This document shows, one piece after another, positions 18,265 through 27,099 of a DNA stretch of 64,000 nucleotides. The position numbers were made by a program, and so were the translations under genes. The notes beneath the pieces are model-generated. The model saw only the letters and a program-made list of their open reading frames with translations, searched no databases and had not been told where the DNA came from. The DNA is from Qipengyuania gaetbuli (lineage in GTDB: Bacteria; Pseudomonadota; Alphaproteobacteria; Sphingomonadales; Sphingomonadaceae), in assembly GCF_020171365.1 (NCBI RefSeq), contig NZ_JAIUZO010000001.1, positions 15,638-79,637 on the forward strand, read 5' to 3'. Each line of letters starts with the position of its first letter. Position 1 is the stretch's first letter.

Positions 18265-20004
18265 TCAGTCGTAGTTCACGCCGGGCAGCCCCTGCCCGCC
18301 ATCGGCGATGAAGGCGTCGATCCGCTCTTCCAGCACCGGAAGCGGGACGGACCCGAGCGAAAGCACAACATCGTGGAACTTGCGGATGTCGAACGCGGGC
18401 CCAAGCTCGCTTTCGGCTTTCGCACGCACGCGGCGGATGGTCATTTCGCCGAGCTTGTAGGCCAGCGCCTGGCCCGGCCAGCTGATGTAGCGATCGACCT
18501 CGGTCCCGACCTCGTGCTGCGACAGGGCGGTGCGCGAGGCGAGGTATTCCATCGCCTGTTCGCGGGTCCAGCCATAGTGGTGGATTCCCGTGTCGATGAC
18601 GAGGCGCACCGCGCGCCACATCTCGTAGCTCAGCTGGCCGAAGCGTTCGTAGGGCGTGCGGTAGATGCCCATCTCGTTGCCAAGATACTCGGTATAGAGG
18701 CCCCAGCCCTCACCAAAACCCGAGAAATAGACCTGTCGGCGAAAGGGAGGCGCTTCTTCGCGTTCGAGTGCGATGGCGGCCTGGAAGGAATGGCCGGGCG
18801 CGCATTCGTGCATCGTCAGAGCCGGGATATTGTATACCGGCCGCGACGGCAGGTCGTAGGTGTTGATCTGGCAGTAATCGAGCCCGCCCCGCCCTGCGGT
18901 ATAGAAAGGCGCGATGGCAGGGTCGACGGGTCGCAGGCCGTTCCGGTAGCGCGGCAGGAAACCGAAATATTCGTCGAGGCGATCGTCCACGCGTTTTGCC
19001 GCATAGGCCGCAACGCCCATTAGCTCGTCGGGAGTCCTCGCCACGAACTGCGGGTCAGTGCGAAGGAAGGCGACGAATTCCGCCAAGGTGCCCTCGAACC
19101 CTGCCTCGGCTTTCACCTTCTCCATTTCGTCAGTGATCCGCGCGACCTCTGCCAAGCCGATCCGATGGATTTCCTCCGCCGTCAGGTCGAGCGTGGTGTA
19201 TTCGCGAATCTGCTGCGCATAATATTCACTGCCTTCCGGGAATTCGCGGGCCCCAAGTGTCTCGCGGGTTGCAGGCACATATTCCTCGCGGAAGAAGGCG
19301 AGGAAATCACGGTAGGCGGGCGTCACGCCTTGCGTGATAGCCGCCCTCCCTTCGGCCAGCAGGCGTGCTTTTTCAGCCTCTGAGAATCGCTCGGGCATCT
19401 GAGCGAATGCGCCCCAGAATGGGCTCTGTTCCGGGTCATCGACGACATAAGCGACGAGCGAAGCATCGCGCCCCTCCAGCGTCACCCTTGGCACGCTGAA
19501 GCCTCGCGACAGACCGGCGCGGGCATTGGCCTTCTGTTCAGAGAAATAGCGCGGGATGTCGCGTAGGCGGCCAATGTAGCGCTCGTATTGCTCCACCGTG
19601 GCAAAGCCCCGGCGTGCCGCAAGATAGCTCCAGAAATTGTTGTCGCTGTCGAAGGGCATTTCCCACTCGCGGAAGCGGGCATCGCCGATTTCCGTTTCGA
19701 GCAGGTGGCGGAAAACCGCCGCATCGATCCGCCCCCGTGCCGATAGGGTCGCCGCGTCGATCGCGTCGAGCCGGGCAAGCATCTCTTCGGCATAACCGGC
19801 ACGGGCCATGTTGGCTTCCGGCGTGACCGACCACAGCTGCGCGCCTTGCGAGGTAGACCCGTCGGCCTCCACGACCTGCCCGTAATCGGCAAGGCGCTGC
19901 TTGTGCCAGCTGTCGGCCAGCGCCAGCACCGCCGCGTCGTCGGCCAGCGCGGGAGATGCACACAGGGCGGCAAGGACCGCCATCGATTTGAAAGCGGTCC
20001 TCAT
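18265..20004 (-). CDS. Exported DUF885-family zinc-peptidase-like protein
   Basis: 579 residues from the ATG at 20004, chosen because GAGGGG lies 6 bases upstream and a signal peptide follows immediately (MRTAFKSMAVLAALCASPALA). The DUF885 hallmark MHECAPGHSFQ (~400) resembles an HExxxGH zinc site and is followed by ARRQ-type conserved GFGEGWGLYTEYLGNEMG. Family members are thought to be periplasmic or outer-membrane carboxypeptidase-like enzymes, but few are characterised. It lies 23 bases after grpE on the same strand and may be transcribed with hrcA-grpE. Confidence 0.85.
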   Translation of the reverse strand: MRTAFKSMAVLAALCASPALADDAAVLALADSWHKQRLADYGQVVEADGSTSQGAQLWSVTPEANMARAGYAEEMLARLDAIDAATLSARGRIDAAVFRHLLETEIGDARFREWEMPFDSDNNFWSYLAARRGFATVEQYERYIGRLRDIPRYFSEQKANARAGLSRGFSVPRVTLEGRDASLVAYVVDDPEQSPFWGAFAQMPERFSEAEKARLLAEGRAAITQGVTPAYRDFLAFFREEYVPATRETLGAREFPEGSEYYAQQIREYTTLDLTAEEIHRIGLAEVARITDEMEKVKAEAGFEGTLAEFVAFLRTDPQFVARTPDELMGVAAYAAKRVDDRLDEYFGFLPRYRNGLRPVDPAIAPFYTAGRGGLDYCQINTYDLPSRPVYNIPALTMHECAPGHSFQAAIALEREEAPPFRRQVYFSGFGEGWGLYTEYLGNEMGIYRTPYERFGQLSYEMWRAVRLVIDTGIHHYGWTREQAMEYLASRTALSQHEVGTEVDRYISWPGQALAYKLGEMTIRRVRAKAESELGPAFDIRKFHDVVLSLGSVPLPVLEERIDAFIADGGQGLPGVNYD

Positions 20005-20027
20005 GCTCAACCCCTCGTCAGGCAAAA

Positions 20028-20627
20028 TCAGTCGGGTTTCTTGGCGACGCCGACCATGGCCGGGCGCAGCAGGCGATCCTTGATCTTGTAACCTGCCTGC
20101 ATCTCCTGGACGATGGTGCCCGGCTCGACCTCGTCGGTCGGGATTTCCATCATCGCCTGGTGCTCGTTCGGGTCGAGCGGCATGCCCATCGCGGCGACGC
20201 GGGTGATGCCGTTCTGCGTGAACACCTTGTCCAGCTCGCGGCGGGTCGCCTCGATACCCGCGATGAAGCCTTTCAGCTTCTCGTCTTCGCGCTGTTCTGC
20301 CGGAATGGCATCGAGCGCACGGCCGAGGTTGTCGGCCACGCTCAGGATATCGCGGGCGAAACCGGTTGCGGCATAGTTGCGGGCGTCCTGGATGTCCTTT
20401 TCCATGCGGCGGCGCACGTTCTGCGTTTCGGCGCGGGCATAGAGCGCATCCTGCTTGGCAGCTTCGAGATCGCTGCGCAGGCTGGCGAGCGCGTCTTCGA
20501 GCGAATCCGCTCCGCCTTCATCGTCCTCGCCATTGTCGCGCAGGTGTTCCGGCACGCCTTCCATCTCGCGCGCCACTTCCTCGTCGACCGCACTGTCCTG
20601 CGGTTCGTTGTTGTTTCCGTTGCTCAC
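20028..20627 (-). CDS. grpE: Nucleotide exchange factor GrpE
   Basis: 199 residues. Releases ADP from DnaK. Acidic N-terminus, a long coiled-coil helix (ALASLRSDLEAAKQDALYARAETQ, split here as ~47-70), the RRRMEKDIQDAR segment and the C-terminal beta domain with DPNEHQAMMEIP and GYKIKDRLLRPAMVGVAKK, all diagnostic. It follows hrcA by 12 bases, the usual hrcA-grpE pair. Confidence 0.97.
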   Translation of the reverse strand: MSNGNNNEPQDSAVDEEVAREMEGVPEHLRDNGEDDEGGADSLEDALASLRSDLEAAKQDALYARAETQNVRRRMEKDIQDARNYAATGFARDILSVADNLGRALDAIPAEQREDEKLKGFIAGIEATRRELDKVFTQNGITRVAAMGMPLDPNEHQAMMEIPTDEVEPGTIVQEMQAGYKIKDRLLRPAMVGVAKKPD

Positions 20628-20639
20628 TGATTAACCCTG

Positions 20640-21683
20640 TCAGCCAATTCTCTTGCCCAATGATCGGGCCGTGAAATCCACCATGGGGACGACGCGCGCG
20701 TAATTCAACCGAGTCGGGCCGATCACGCCCAGCACGCCGACCACCTTTCCGTCGCGGTCGCGGTAGGGCGCGGCGATGACGGAGGAGCCGGAAAGCGCGA
20801 ACAGGCGGTTCTCGCTGCCGATGAAAATCCGCAAGGCTTCTGCCTCGCGCGCATTCTCCAGCAGGGCGGCGACCGACTGCTTGTTTTCGAGGTCGTCGAG
20901 GAGGGAGCGCACCCGCTCGATATCGGAGAGCGCGGTCTCGTCGAGCAGGTTCGCCTGTCCTCGCACAATCAGGACAGGCCGGTCGGCAGTATCCTGCGTC
21001 CAGGTGGCAAGCCCCCGCGCAACCAGATCGCGGCTTGCCTCGTCGAGCGCGCTACGCCCGCTCGCGATCTCCTGTTCAACCATGCGCGCAGCCTCGGCCA
21101 GCGTGCGGCCGGAACTGCGAGCGGTGAGGTAATTGCTAGCCTGTTCGAGTGATACGCCAAGTGCGCCGGACGGCACGGCGAGGATGCGATTTTCTACATG
21201 GCCATCCTCGCCCACCAGCACGGCCAGTACGCGGTTCGCATCGAGCGGTGTGAGCGATATTTGCGACAGGCGTGGTTCGCGCCGGGGGACCATGACCATG
21301 CCCGCTGCCCCGGAAAGATCGGACAACAGGGCGCTGGTTTCCTCCAGTGCGCGCTCGATCGGGCCGGGCTCGCCGAGGCGCTGCTCGATAGCTGCACGTT
21401 CTTCCCGTGTTGGCTCGGCCACCTGCATCATCGCGTCCACGAACAGGCGCAGGCCGCTTTCGGTGGGCATCCGTCCGGCGCTGGTATGCGGAGCCGCGAG
21501 GAGGCCGCGATGTTCAAGCTCCGCCAGCACCGAGCGGATCGAGGCCGGTGAAAGGTTCACCCCGCCCTCGCCCGCAAGCGCCTTCGACCCAACGGGCGTA
21601 CCCGTGTCGAGATAGCCCTCGACCACGAGGCGGAAGATTTCGCGGGCGCGGTCAGACAGGTCGGTGAGCGGAGGGCCGTTCAT
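20640..21683 (-). CDS. hrcA: Heat-inducible transcription repressor HrcA
   Basis: 347 residues, usual family length. Winged-helix N-terminus ([25 protein letters not shown]; key run ~14-33), [19 protein letters not shown] recognition helix region, and the C-terminal signature [17 protein letters not shown]. HrcA represses groESL and sometimes its own operon by binding CIRCE (TTAGCACTC-N9-GAGTGCTAA). I find no CIRCE in this window. Upstream lies instead a perfect CCCCTTG-N6-CAAGGGG palindrome in the gap shared with rph. Confidence 0.96.
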   Translation of the reverse strand: MNGPPLTDLSDRAREIFRLVVEGYLDTGTPVGSKALAGEGGVNLSPASIRSVLAELEHRGLLAAPHTSAGRMPTESGLRLFVDAMMQVAEPTREERAAIEQRLGEPGPIERALEETSALLSDLSGAAGMVMVPRREPRLSQISLTPLDANRVLAVLVGEDGHVENRILAVPSGALGVSLEQASNYLTARSSGRTLAEAARMVEQEIASGRSALDEASRDLVARGLATWTQDTADRPVLIVRGQANLLDETALSDIERVRSLLDDLENKQSVAALLENAREAEALRIFIGSENRLFALSGSSVIAAPYRDRDGKVVGVLGVIGPTRLNYARVVPMVDFTARSLGKRIG

Positions 21684-21689
21684 ACCCCC

Positions 21690-21722
21690 CTATCTAGCCG
21701 CTCCCCTTGCGGCCTCAAGGGG
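21690..21722. promoter_or_regulatory. Palindrome and possible hrcA promoter in the hrcA/rph divergent gap
   Basis: A perfect inverted repeat, CCCCTTG (21703-21709) - 6 bases - CAAGGGG (21716-21722). On the minus strand one arm supplies CTTGAGG as a -35, and CTAGATAG (21697-21690), 18 bases further on, could be the -10; this is a partial match to either sigma32 or sigma70. Transcription would then begin almost at the hrcA ATG. It is not a CIRCE element. The palindrome could be an operator or simply a hairpin. Confidence 0.45.
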
Positions 21723-21768
21723 CTTGCTCCAAAGCCGTGCACGAGATTCGACTGCATTGGAGACACAA

Positions 21769-22485
21769 ATGCGACCTTCCGGACGCGCGCCCGACGAGAT
21801 GCGCGCTATCACCATCGAAACCGGCTACACCAAGCACGCCGAAGGCAGTTGCCTCATCAGTTTCGGTGAAACGAAGGTGCTGTGCACCGCCAGCGTGGAG
21901 CGGAACGTGCCGCCGTGGATGCGCGGCAAGGGCGAAGGTTGGGTCACGGGTGAATATTCAATGCTCCCCCGCGCGACCCACACGCGTGGCCAGCGCGAAG
22001 CGGCCAAGGGCAAGCAGAGCGGAAGAACGCAGGAAATACAGCGTCTTATCGGACGTAGCTTGCGCGCTGTCGTGGACCTGCGGAAGCTCGGCGAACGCCA
22101 GATCACCCTCGATTGCGACGTGATCCAGGCCGACGGCGGCACGCGGACGGCCTCGATCTCGGGCGCATGGGTGGCCCTGCGCCTTGCAGTGGACGGCTTG
22201 ATGAAAAGCGGCGACATCGTCGAGGATCCGATCGGAGCCAAGGTCGCCGCGATTTCCTGCGGCATCTACAACGGCACACCGGTGCTCGACCTCGATTATC
22301 CCGAAGACAGCTCGGCCGATGCCGATGCAAACTTCGTGCTGATCGAAGGCGGCAAGATCGCCGAGGCACAGGCCACGGCCGAAGGTGCGCCCTATGACGA
22401 GGAAGCGTTCCTGCGCCTCCTGCGCCTCGCCCAGATGGGCTGCGCTCAGGTCTTCCGCGCCCAGGACGAGGCGACGCGCAAGTGA
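21769..22485 (+). CDS. rph: Ribonuclease PH
   Basis: 238 residues from the ATG at 21769 ([14 protein letters not shown]). Phosphorolytic 3' exonuclease that trims tRNA 3' ends. Signature segments [31 protein letters not shown] (~60-76), [16 protein letters not shown] and [17 protein letters not shown] are complete. The frame extends 35 codons upstream through the divergent promoter region, but these residues are not conserved. It overlaps rdgB by GTGA. Confidence 0.96.
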   Translation: MRPSGRAPDEMRAITIETGYTKHAEGSCLISFGETKVLCTASVERNVPPWMRGKGEGWVTGEYSMLPRATHTRGQREAAKGKQSGRTQEIQRLIGRSLRAVVDLRKLGERQITLDCDVIQADGGTRTASISGAWVALRLAVDGLMKSGDIVEDPIGAKVAAISCGIYNGTPVLDLDYPEDSSADADANFVLIEGGKIAEAQATAEGAPYDEEAFLRLLRLAQMGCAQVFRAQDEATRK

Positions 22486-23108
22486 CCCGCCGGATCGGTT
22501 CGGGAAGCCTCGTGATTGCCACGCACAATGCGGGCAAGCTGAAGGAGATTTCCGCCCTCCTCGCGCCGCATGGCGTGAAGTGCATCTCGGCGGGATCACT
22601 GGGCCTGCCCGAACCGGCCGAAACCGGCACGACTTTCGTGCAGAATGCCCTGTTGAAGGCGCGGGCTGCGGCAGAGGCTTCGGGCCTTCCCGCGCTGGCC
22701 GACGACAGCGGGTTGTCAGTCGAGGCGCTGGACGGCCGTCCGGGTGTCTATACCGCCGACTGGGCGGAGCGGCAGTGGTTCGAAGGCGATCCGGGGCGCG
22801 ACTGGTACATGGCCATGGGCAAGGTCGAAGGGATGCTGCAGCAGAAGGGCGACGGTGTGGACCGTTCCTGCGCCTTCCACTGCGTGCTGGCAATCGCATG
22901 GCCCGACGGCGAGATGGCGGTTTACGAAGGCACTGCGCCGGGCACGCTAACCTGGCCTCCGCGGGGGACGCTGGGCTTCGGTTACGACCCCGTGTTTGTG
23001 CCGCGGGGCATGGAGCAGACTTTCGCGGAGATCGATCCGGAAGAAAAGCACCGCATCAGCCACCGCGCCGATGCCTTTGCCAAGCTCGTCGCCGAGCAGT
23101 TCGCCTAG
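22482..23108 (+). CDS. rdgB: XTP/dITP diphosphatase (RdgB/HAM1)
   Basis: 208 residues, GTG start overlapping the rph stop (GTGA). Removes non-canonical purine nucleoside triphosphates (dITP, XTP) from the nucleotide pool. N-terminal [13 protein letters not shown] (~11-23), [34 protein letters not shown] and [10 protein letters not shown] are the family signatures. The stop overlaps that of the convergent CAP-domain gene through a shared CTAG. Confidence 0.95.
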   Translation: MTRRIGSGSLVIATHNAGKLKEISALLAPHGVKCISAGSLGLPEPAETGTTFVQNALLKARAAAEASGLPALADDSGLSVEALDGRPGVYTADWAERQWFEGDPGRDWYMAMGKVEGMLQQKGDGVDRSCAFHCVLAIAWPDGEMAVYEGTAPGTLTWPPRGTLGFGYDPVFVPRGMEQTFAEIDPEEKHRISHRADAFAKLVAEQFA

Positions 23109-23674
23109 TAGGCTTTACGGCCCCAGACATTGCCAGCGGGCCAGTACCGGCACACCAGCACGTCCCATCCGTGGTCGTTCACGACCGAGCAGCCGACTTC
23201 CTGCGTGTCGCGCCAGATGACCTGCGTGTAGTGGGCGACATCCGCCCATTTGCCGGTGCGCGAGATTTCGGGGAAGTTGCCGTGCCGGTAGTGCCGCTTT
23301 TCGTCGATGAACATGTTGACCATGGTTTCGACCGGCCATTGTCCGGCCGTACCCATCCAAAGGTTCTCGCCCGTGCCGTTACGCACCGCGTTGTCCGCAT
23401 GCTGGAGCCTGCCCATGCTGGCGAGCTCGTGCCCCCACTGCTTGGCCTCGCGTTCCAGCGCGCGGTTCCATTTGAGCTTCGGCAAGCCCAGCGCCTCGCG
23501 CTCGCGGTTGTGAAGCGCTAGGATGTGCGACGCCTGGCGATCGCTCATCCGGTTGTCATATCGCGCTTCGGGCAGCCCCGAGGCACTGCGCGCGCTTGCA
23601 GCAACGCTCGCACCCGTGGCACAGAGCATTCCGAGAGATGCCAGTACGGCAGCAAGAAGTTTCGACCCGTCCAT
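23105..23674 (-). CDS. Exported CAP-domain (SCP/PR1-like) protein
   Basis: 189 residues. Signal peptide at about 1-26 (LAAVLASLGMLCATGASVAA). The CAP cavity residues can be read: HNREREALGLPKLKWN (first His), WGHELASMGRL (Glu/His), GENLW and HYTQVIWRDTQEVGC, the CAP1 signature, with a Cys pair likely (GCSVV and VLVCRYW). Bacterial CAP proteins are secreted and of varied function (sterol/lipid binding or protease-like); none can be assigned here. Confidence 0.88.
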   Translation of the reverse strand: MDGSKLLAAVLASLGMLCATGASVAASARSASGLPEARYDNRMSDRQASHILALHNREREALGLPKLKWNRALEREAKQWGHELASMGRLQHADNAVRNGTGENLWMGTAGQWPVETMVNMFIDEKRHYRHGNFPEISRTGKWADVAHYTQVIWRDTQEVGCSVVNDHGWDVLVCRYWPAGNVWGRKAY

Positions 23675-23709
23675 TGCCCGCGATTAAACAGCGCGCACCT
23701 TAAAGATCA

Positions 23710-24876
23710 ATGAAGGCACACTTGGCCAAAGCCCTCTACATTCACTGGCCCTTCTGCCTCGCAAAGTGCCCTTATTGCGACTTCAACAGCCATGTGCGCG
23801 AACGCACCGACATGGCGGTTTGGGAAGCGGCACTTCTGTCCGACATGCGCCGCGAAGCAGGTCAGGCCGGATCACAGGAACGGCTCGCAAGTATCTTTTT
23901 TGGTGGGGGAACTCCGTCACTCATGCCTCCTGCACTGGTGGGAAGACTGCTTGAGGAAGCGGAGCATTTGTGGGGCTTCGAGGACGGGATCGAGATCACG
24001 CTGGAAGGCAATCCGTCGTCCGTCGAAGCGGCGAATTTCGCATCGCTGGCGAGCGTCGGAGTGAACCGCGTATCGCTGGGCGTTCAGTCATTGCGCGACG
24101 AAACGCTCCGTTTTCTGGGCAGGTTGCACGGCGCGCAGGAAGCGCTCGACGCGCTGGAGACTGCTCAGAGCCATTTCGAGCGGGTTTCGATCGACCTCAT
24201 CTATGCTCGCCCCGACCAGTCGATGGCAGATTGGGAGAAAGAGCTGGCGCAGGCGCTGGCGCTCGGAACCGATCATCTCTCGCTCTACCAGCTGACGATA
24301 GAGCCCACGACGCGCTTTGCGACAGATGTGCGGCGAGGCGTGTTCACGCCGCTCGAGGACGATCCCGCAGCCGACCTCTTCGCCCTGACCCGCGAGATGA
24401 CCGCCGCTGCAGGCCTTCCGGCCTACGAGATCAGCAATCACGCGCGGACCGGCCAGGAAAGTCGGCACAATCTCACATACTGGCGATACCAGGACTATTG
24501 CGGAATCGGACCCGGCGCGCACGGAAGGCGTGGCGGCGTAGCGACGACGCGGCACAAGAAACCGGAGAATTACCTCGCCGCGGTGGAGGCGCAGGGGGAC
24601 GGCATTGCTGAAGCGCGCACACTGACCTTGCGTGAACAGGCATCAGAGGCCCTGCTGATGGGTTTGCGCCTCAACGAAGGCGTCGACCTCGACGATATGT
24701 CCCGCCGCTTCGGCGTCGTGAAGGAAGACCTCGTGGATGACGCCAAGCTGGCGCTCTATCGCGACCTCGGCCTCGCATGGTCGAAGGACGAGCGGATCGG
24801 CGTCACCGAGGCAGGAATGCCGCTGCTCGATGCCTTGCTAGGCGAGCTTGTTCCCGCAGAACTGGTCGAGGGGTGA
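23710..24876 (+). CDS. hemW: Radical SAM heme chaperone HemW
   Basis: 388 residues. The radical SAM cluster motif is C-x3-C-x2-C in HWPFCLAKCPYCDFNSHV (~16-33); the residue two after the third Cys is Phe, not Cys, which separates HemW from true HemN coproporphyrinogen dehydrogenase. GGGTPSLMP, SLGVQSLRDETLRFLGR and the C-terminal TLREQASEALLMGLRL are also HemW features. HemW binds heme and is thought to deliver it to respiratory enzymes. It follows the rph-rdgB pair, a familiar order in alphaproteobacteria, and overlaps xerC by GTGA. Confidence 0.93.
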   Translation: MKAHLAKALYIHWPFCLAKCPYCDFNSHVRERTDMAVWEAALLSDMRREAGQAGSQERLASIFFGGGTPSLMPPALVGRLLEEAEHLWGFEDGIEITLEGNPSSVEAANFASLASVGVNRVSLGVQSLRDETLRFLGRLHGAQEALDALETAQSHFERVSIDLIYARPDQSMADWEKELAQALALGTDHLSLYQLTIEPTTRFATDVRRGVFTPLEDDPAADLFALTREMTAAAGLPAYEISNHARTGQESRHNLTYWRYQDYCGIGPGAHGRRGGVATTRHKKPENYLAAVEAQGDGIAEARTLTLREQASEALLMGLRLNEGVDLDDMSRRFGVVKEDLVDDAKLALYRDLGLAWSKDERIGVTEAGMPLLDALLGELVPAELVEG

Positions 24877-25769
24877 GCAGCCCCGAATGCCTCGAGGCGT
24901 GGCAGAGCCACCTTGCCCTGGCCCAGAGACGCTCGGCACACACGGTGCGTGCCTATGCCGCGGCCGCACGGCGACTGATGGTGCGTCTCGACCTCGAAAC
25001 TTTCGAGGATGTAGCGACCCTGTCGGCGCAGGAAGTCAGGGCACATCTGGCGTCGCGGCGCAGCGACGGGCTGGCGAACGCATCGGCGGCGCGGGAGCTG
25101 TCCGCGCTGAAGGGCTTCATCGCCTTTGCCAAGGCGCAGGCCGGGCATGACGTCACGCAGCCCCCGCGTCTTCGCGGGCCGCGCTTGAAGAAGGGCCTGC
25201 CCCGCCCGGTGTCGCCCGACGACGCGCAAGGCTTGGCCGAAACCGTAGATGCGCTTGCTGCTGAAGAATGGATCGGCGCGCGCGACCGGGCTGTCCTGCT
25301 GCTGCTATATGGTGCCGGCCTGCGCATTTCGGAGGCGCTTTCCCTGACCGGAGCAGACCTGCCGCTGGGAGAGCGGCTGACCGTGACCGGCAAGGGCTCG
25401 AAACAACGCGTGGTGCCGATCCTGCCGATCGTGCGTGAGGCGGTCGAGGAATATTGCCACCTCAACCCCTGGCCGACCGGGCGCGAAGATCCGGTCTTCC
25501 GCGGTGCGAAAGGTGGCCCGCTGTCGCAGGGCGTCGTCCAGAAAGCGACAGCACAAGCCCGCCGCGCGCTCGGCCTCCCCGATACGGCGACGCCCCATGC
25601 CTTGCGGCATAGCTTTGCCACCCATCTGCTTGGTGCAGGTGCGGACTTGCGTAGCCTTCAGGAACTGCTCGGTCATGCGAGTTTGGGGTCAACGCAGATC
25701 TATACGAAAGTCGACGCAGCCAGCCTGCTCGACACCTATCGCAACGCCCATCCGCGCGACCGCGACTGA
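24873..25769 (+). CDS. xerC: Tyrosine recombinase XerC
   Basis: 298 residues from a GTG that overlaps the hemW stop (GTGA); an upstream extension of the frame is unsupported. N-terminal SAM-like DNA-binding domain (SHLALAQRRSAHTVRAYAAA) and catalytic domain with Arg in YGAGLRISEAL, Lys in GKGSKQR, His-xx-Arg in PHALRHSFATHLL, His in LLGHASLG and nucleophile Tyr in TQIYTKV. This resolves chromosome dimers at dif together with XerD. Length and motifs fit XerC rather than a phage integrase, and no att site or mobile cargo is nearby. Confidence 0.92.
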   Translation: MSSPECLEAWQSHLALAQRRSAHTVRAYAAAARRLMVRLDLETFEDVATLSAQEVRAHLASRRSDGLANASAARELSALKGFIAFAKAQAGHDVTQPPRLRGPRLKKGLPRPVSPDDAQGLAETVDALAAEEWIGARDRAVLLLLYGAGLRISEALSLTGADLPLGERLTVTGKGSKQRVVPILPIVREAVEEYCHLNPWPTGREDPVFRGAKGGPLSQGVVQKATAQARRALGLPDTATPHALRHSFATHLLGAGADLRSLQELLGHASLGSTQIYTKVDAASLLDTYRNAHPRDRD

Positions 25770-26738
25770 TTACATCGCGGCGTGGCGACGCTCGATGGCG
25801 TCCCAGATAAGTGCGGGCGTATCGGTGCCGTTGAACTTGTCGATAGCCACGATCCCCGTGGGCGAGGTGACGTTTATTTCGGTCAGGTATTTGCCGCCAA
25901 TGACGTCGATACCGACGAACACGAGCCCGCGCCGCTTCAGTTCAGGGCCCATAGCCGCGCAAATCTCTTCCTCCCGCTCCGACAATTTGGTGGCCTCGGC
26001 ATAGCCGCCTTGTGCAAGGTTCGAACGGAACTCACCTTCGCCCGGGAAGCGATTGATCGCGCCAGCGAATTCACCGTCAATGATGACGATACGCTTGTCG
26101 CCTTCGGCCACCTCGGGAAGGAAGGGCTGGACCATGTGCGGTTCGGGCCAGGTCTGGTTGAACACCTCGCTCAGGGCAGACAGGTTGGTGCCATCCGCAT
26201 CGATCCGGAAGATCGCCTTGCCGCCATTGCCATGCAGTGGTTTCACGACGACCGAGCCGTGCTTCTTCTGGAATTCGCGAATGTCCTCCAGCTTCCGCGC
26301 AACCAGCGTCGGCGGCATGAAGCGGGCGTAATCGAGCACGAACATCTTTTCTGGTGCGTTCACCACTTCGCGCGGGTCGTTGACAACCAGCGTCGTGCCT
26401 TTCAGCCGGTCGAGCAGCAGGGCCGAGCTGATGTAGCCGAGGTGGAACGGCGGGTCCTGCCGCATCAGCACCACGTCGATGTCCCGTGCAAGGTCGATGC
26501 GGCGCCGCTCACCCGCCTTGAAGTGGTCGCCAGCCACGCGCTGGACAGTAACCGGCGCGGCATGGGCCGTGATGCGCCCGGCAGGCGTGCCGTCGCTTTC
26601 ATAGGCCAGCGTAGTGACGTCGTAATGCCAGACCTCGTGGCCGCGTGCCTGGGCGGCCAGCATCAGGGCAAAACTGCTGTCGCCCGCGATATTGATGCTT
26701 TCGAGCGGGTCCATCTGGACGGCGACGCGTAAGGGCAT
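25770..26738 (-). CDS. gshB: Glutathione synthetase
   Basis: 322 residues (usual ~315). ATP-grasp ligase joining gamma-glutamylcysteine and glycine. N-terminal VAVQMDPLESINIAGDSSFALML, MRQDPPFHLGYISSALLLD, ATP-grasp strand SVVVKPLHGNGGKAIFRI, VQPFLPEVAEGDKRIVIIDGE and C-terminal GLVFVGIDVIGGKYLTEINVTSPTG; each is written here as short diagnostic pieces of the family. It lies 10 bases after yraN on the same strand and converges with xerC. Confidence 0.95.
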   Translation of the reverse strand: MPLRVAVQMDPLESINIAGDSSFALMLAAQARGHEVWHYDVTTLAYESDGTPAGRITAHAAPVTVQRVAGDHFKAGERRRIDLARDIDVVLMRQDPPFHLGYISSALLLDRLKGTTLVVNDPREVVNAPEKMFVLDYARFMPPTLVARKLEDIREFQKKHGSVVVKPLHGNGGKAIFRIDADGTNLSALSEVFNQTWPEPHMVQPFLPEVAEGDKRIVIIDGEFAGAINRFPGEGEFRSNLAQGGYAEATKLSEREEEICAAMGPELKRRGLVFVGIDVIGGKYLTEINVTSPTGIVAIDKFNGTDTPALIWDAIERRHAAM

Positions 26739-26748
26739 GGATTATCCT

Positions 26749-27099
26749 TCAGGGTTGCCAGGCATTGGCGATGTGGCGAGGGAATGCGCCGGGCGCAAGG
26801 AGGATGACGTCAATGCGGATATCCTCACCTTGCGTGGCATAGCGATGGGCGACCGCTTCGGCTGCCGCCGCGACACGGGCAAGGCGCCTTTCGTCAATTG
26901 CGAGGTCGAGATCATCGCGGCGCGTGCGCCATTTCACCTCGACGAAGGCGATAGTCCCGCCGCGCTTCGCCACCAGATCGATTTCGCCAGCGGGCGTTTT
27001 GACGCGCGTGTCGAGGATGCGCCAGCCCTTCGCCCTCAGCCACAGGCCCGCCCTCGCCTCTGCGTCGCGGCCGCTTCTTTCGGCTATCTGCCGCTTCAT
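26749..27099 (-). CDS. yraN: YraN family (UPF0102) nuclease-fold protein
   Basis: 116 residues. The restriction-endonuclease-like core is AGLWLRAKGWRILDTRVKTP, AGEIDLVAKRGGTIAFVEVKWR (D, E-x-K type site, ~37-58) and the helix AAAEAVAHRYATQ. The family is widespread with an unclear role, predicted to be a Holliday-junction-like nuclease. The ATG overlaps the rsmI stop (ATGA). The rsmI-yraN linkage is also found in enterobacteria. Confidence 0.9.
   Translation of the reverse strand: MKRQIAERSGRDAEARAGLWLRAKGWRILDTRVKTPAGEIDLVAKRGGTIAFVEVKWRTRRDDLDLAIDERRLARVAAAAEAVAHRYATQGEDIRIDVILLAPGAFPRHIANAWQP

Noticed and set aside
20640..21769. CIRCE element for HrcA
   Set aside because: TTAGCACTC or GAGTGCTAA is not found in the hrcA/rph gap or before dnaK; only the CCCCTTG palindrome is present.
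24873..25769. XerC as an integrase of a mobile element
   Set aside because: Length, motifs and position behind hemW fit the housekeeping XerC; no att repeats, tRNA target or cargo are visible.
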